6,201 nucleotides of DNA from JAAYYY01 sp032260445. Lineage in GTDB: Bacteria > Chloroflexota > Anaerolineae > Promineifilales > Promineifilaceae. The position numbers were made by a program, and so were the translations under genes. The stretch is from the NCBI GenBank assembly GCA_032260445.1, contig JAVVFG010000258.1:1-6201 (forward strand), read 5' to 3'. Positions 4,767-6,201 of the stretch are shown one piece after another. The notes below the pieces were generated by a model. The model searched no databases, was not told the DNA's origin, and was given only the letters and a program-made list of their open reading frames with translations. Within the stretch, counting starts at the first letter, position 1. Every line of letters starts with the position of its first letter.

Positions 4767-5306
4767 TTAACTCCTTTTATCGCGCAGCCAGAGATAGCCG
4801 CCGAGTGCAATGAGCATTAAAGGCCACCAGGCACCGATGCCGCGAAACACGAATAGCTCAAAGAAGATGGCCAGGGCCATGGTCGCCAGGATAAGGGCGC
4901 GCACGACGCGATAGCCGGTGGTGTGAACACTGTGATCGGGCTCGAAGCGCTTCACGTACATGGCGCCGGCAACGACAGCGGCCGGTAGCAGTAGCCAGGC
5001 GTAGGCCCAGCTACCGTAGTGGTGGGTCACACCCATGACCAGGAGCAGGAGGCCGACGAGCAGCGTGGGCGCGCCGGCGATGGCCAGGACACTCAGGCTG
5101 CTGCGCGCTTCGGTCGTCGAGCGGTAGGCGGGCCACATGAGGAGCAGGCCGGGCGCGACGAGCAAGATCAGCGGGAGCCATAGCTCGTCTGGCAAGAGGG
5201 CGGGCGACAGCAGCACGAGGCCGCCGCCGATGAGCAGCGCCGGCCAGACGGATCTGGGCCGTGCCGGGGCTTTCATTTCGGCCTTGTAAACAGTTTCATC
5301 ATGCAT
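4767..5306 (-). CDS. Multi-pass membrane protein of unknown function
   Basis: I do not recognise a named family. The 179-residue product starts with about 19 polar, basic residues (MHDETVYKAEMKAPARPRS) and then has five or six hydrophobic segments at about 20-36, 42-58, 71-92, 99-118, 134-153 and 158-174. The first pair (WPALLIGGGLVLL... WLPLILLVAPGLLLMWP) and the last segment (GAWWPLMLIALGGYLWLR) share the WPLxLIxxGxxxL pattern seen in LiaI/LiaF-type and DUF5668-like membrane modules, which suggests an envelope protein but nothing more precise. It ends with a positively charged tail (RDKRS). ATG 5304-5306 is supported by GGAGGA at 5315-5320, 8 bases upstream. It precedes the DUF4342 gene with a 6-base gap and presumably forms a two-gene unit with it. 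Confidence 0.75.
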   Translation of the reverse strand: MHDETVYKAEMKAPARPRSVWPALLIGGGLVLLSPALLPDELWLPLILLVAPGLLLMWPAYRSTTEARSSLSVLAIAGAPTLLVGLLLLVMGVTHHYGSWAYAWLLLPAAVVAGAMYVKRFEPDHSVHTTGYRVVRALILATMALAIFFELFVFRGIGAWWPLMLIALGGYLWLRDKRS

Positions 5307-5347
5307 GATCCAATTCCTCCAGATTCGCCGTGCCGTGGTTCTGCTGG

Positions 5348-5353
5348 ACTATA
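5348..5353 (-). promoter_or_regulatory. Possible -10 element for the membrane protein / DUF4342 genes
   Basis: Read on the - strand this is TATAGT, 41 bases before the start codon, a good match to TATAAT. No clear TTGACA lies 16-18 bases further upstream; that space is taken by C-runs, the complement of the G-quadruplex motif. The call rests on one hexamer. Confidence 0.3.
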
Positions 5354-5354
5354 C

Positions 5355-5382
5355 GGGGGAATTAGGGTTGGGTTGCAGCGGG
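5355..5382 (+). other. Canonical G-quadruplex motif
   Basis: Four G-runs (5355-5359, 5365-5367, 5370-5372, 5380-5382) are separated by loops of 5, 2 and 7 bases, meeting the G3+N1-7 rule. The G-rich strand is the template strand for the downstream - strand genes, and the motif occupies the -10/-35 spacer of the possible promoter. Further G-runs follow at 5400-5404 and 5407-5410. Confidence 0.5.
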
Positions 5383-5384
5383 TG

Positions 5385-5433
5385 GCGAGCAGGATAGTCG
5401 GGGGCCGGGGAGAGGAGTGAGCATCCTGCTCGC
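5385..5433 (-). terminator. 11-bp inverted repeat after the ATPase gene, possible terminator
   Basis: GCGAGCAGGAT (5385-5395) and ATCCTGCTCGC (5423-5433) are perfect inverted copies around a 27-base loop that is G-rich on the + strand. The repeat begins 16 bases after the stop of the - strand ATPase gene, the place for its terminator or 3' end. No T-run follows it on the - strand. Confidence 0.4.
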
Positions 5434-5449
5434 GGTCCGTGACTGAGGG

Positions 5450-6201
5450 TTATGGTTCGGGGTCTTCGGCGTGCTCGGCGGGAAGGAATTCGATTTCGAG
5501 GACGCCGTCGACGAGCCGGCCGCTGCCGGCGCGGCGCTTGGCGAGCACGTTGGGGAGGATCATCTCCCGTTTGAAGTTGCCAATGGTGATGAACATCTCG
5601 TCGCCGCGCTTGCGGAGGCGCACCTTGCCACCCTCGACGAAGGGGAGCGGCAGCCGTAGCAGGAAGGTGTCGTTTGGGCCTTCGACGACCTCTTGCACCA
5701 TTCCCTGGTAGAAAATCTCGCCTGGATCCTCGTCGCCAAAGGTGTCAAGCGCGAGGCGACGCAGGGTGTCAAGGCCGACGACCTCGTAGGGATAGTAGGG
5801 GGTGGTCCACAAGGGCAGTGGGCTGAACGTCGCCTCGATGATTTCAAGATACTTCTCTTGCAGAGCCCGCCGCTGCTGGTAGAACTCGCTTTCTGTGCCG
5901 TCTTCCGGCAGGATGCGGTTGATGATCACGCTGTCCACCGGGTAATTGAAGAGGCCGAGATAGCTAATGGCCCGTTCTGCCTCGCGCACGACCATGCGCT
6001 CGGGCTGAACGACGACGCGGTAGCTGGTCACCTCCGGGTCACTAAGCCGGGCGCGGAGCTCCGCGGTCGCCTCGTCCAGTCTACGCAGTGCTTCCATGAC
6101 CTCGGCCGGTGTCTTGAGAAGGCGGCCGGCAAAGGGACGCAGCAGGCTGACGACGCCGCGCTCGACGCGCGTCAGGTGGCTGGCGTACCAGCGGAAGGTA
6201 T
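5450..6201 (-). CDS. ArsA/GET3-family ATPase with HSP20-like C-terminal domain, partial
   Basis: The frame is open to the right edge, so the start and the Walker A and switch motifs lie outside the window; about 249 C-terminal residues are present. The visible part starts TFRWYASHLTRVERG, then has a helical region (VMEALRRLDEATAELRARLSD) and TSYRVVVQPERMVVREAERA, which matches the ArsA/GET3 segment where a strand is followed by Pro-Glu and a helix. VIINRILPE (around 5908-5932) corresponds to the adenine-contacting N-x(3)-P motif. After a WTTPYYPYEVVGL segment comes an all-beta tail (about 5486-5690) with FLLRLPLPF, KVRLRKRGDEMFITIGNFKREMILP and GVLEIEFLP, typical of the alpha-crystallin/HSP20-like domain fused to many bacterial ArsA homologues. 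Such proteins are ATP-driven and possibly handle membrane or hydrophobic client proteins; arsenite transport is not implied, since no ars genes are in view. Confidence 0.82.
   Translation of the reverse strand, partial: TFRWYASHLTRVERGVVSLLRPFAGRLLKTPAEVMEALRRLDEATAELRARLSDPEVTSYRVVVQPERMVVREAERAISYLGLFNYPVDSVIINRILPEDGTESEFYQQRRALQEKYLEIIEATFSPLPLWTTPYYPYEVVGLDTLRRLALDTFGDEDPGEIFYQGMVQEVVEGPNDTFLLRLPLPFVEGGKVRLRKRGDEMFITIGNFKREMILPNVLAKRRAGSGRLVDGVLEIEFLPAEHAEDPEP

Larger units (their letters stand above)
5307..5449. other. Intergenic region with inverted repeat, G-quadruplex motif and possible promoter
   Basis: This 143-base gap separates the ATPase gene from the membrane protein gene, both read on the - strand. 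From right to left it holds the 11-bp inverted repeat at 5385-5433, the G-run cluster at 5355-5382, a possible -10 element (TATAGT on the - strand, 5348-5353) and the ribosome binding site at 5315-5320. No open frame in it looks coding. Confidence 0.6.

Noticed and set aside
5363..5374. Telomere-like TAGGGTTGGGTT
   Set aside because: It is a single short run inside a G-rich intergenic stretch with no tandem repetition, in a bacterial context.

Overview
The window is GC-rich bacterial DNA with a compact housekeeping block on the + strand and a second block on the - strand. The order recA - recX - rny (RNase Y) - tpiA, with RNase Y present and an ArsA/GET3-type ATPase carrying an HSP20-like C-terminus nearby, suggests a GC-rich Chloroflexota member (Thermomicrobia-like) or a related lineage. 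That placement is inferred from gene content only; no search was run.

+ strand block: the last 55 codons of recA (1-170); a 344-base recA-recX gap (171-514) full of strong complementary segments, including a candidate structured RNA ending in a T-run near 421 and a classic intrinsic terminator (477-505) that stops just short of recX; recX (515-1156); rny (1169-2704), separated from recX by only 12 bases; tpiA (2765-3523); and an M50-like HEISH integral membrane metalloprotease gene (3560-4351). Hairpins sit in every longer gap of this block: before recX, between rny and tpiA, between tpiA and the protease gene, and after the protease gene.

- strand block, read from the right edge: the C-terminal ~249 residues of an ArsA/GET3-family ATPase (5450-6201, start outside the window); a 143-base gap with an 11-bp inverted repeat, a canonical G-quadruplex motif on the + strand and a possible promoter; a multi-pass membrane protein gene (4767-5306); and a DUF4342 gene (4398-4760) whose Shine-Dalgarno lies inside the end of the membrane protein gene. 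The two blocks converge on a 10-bp perfect hairpin at 4354-4388.

Functionally, RecA and its modulator RecX handle homologous recombination, RNase Y is the membrane-anchored endoribonuclease that starts mRNA decay, and TpiA is a glycolytic enzyme. The protease, the membrane protein and the DUF4342 protein have no assigned substrate or process. I see no mobile element, CRISPR array, tRNA or rRNA. The less ordinary content is in the gaps: the recA-recX RNA structure, a possible anti-Shine-Dalgarno switch in front of tpiA, and the G-quadruplex in front of the membrane protein gene.
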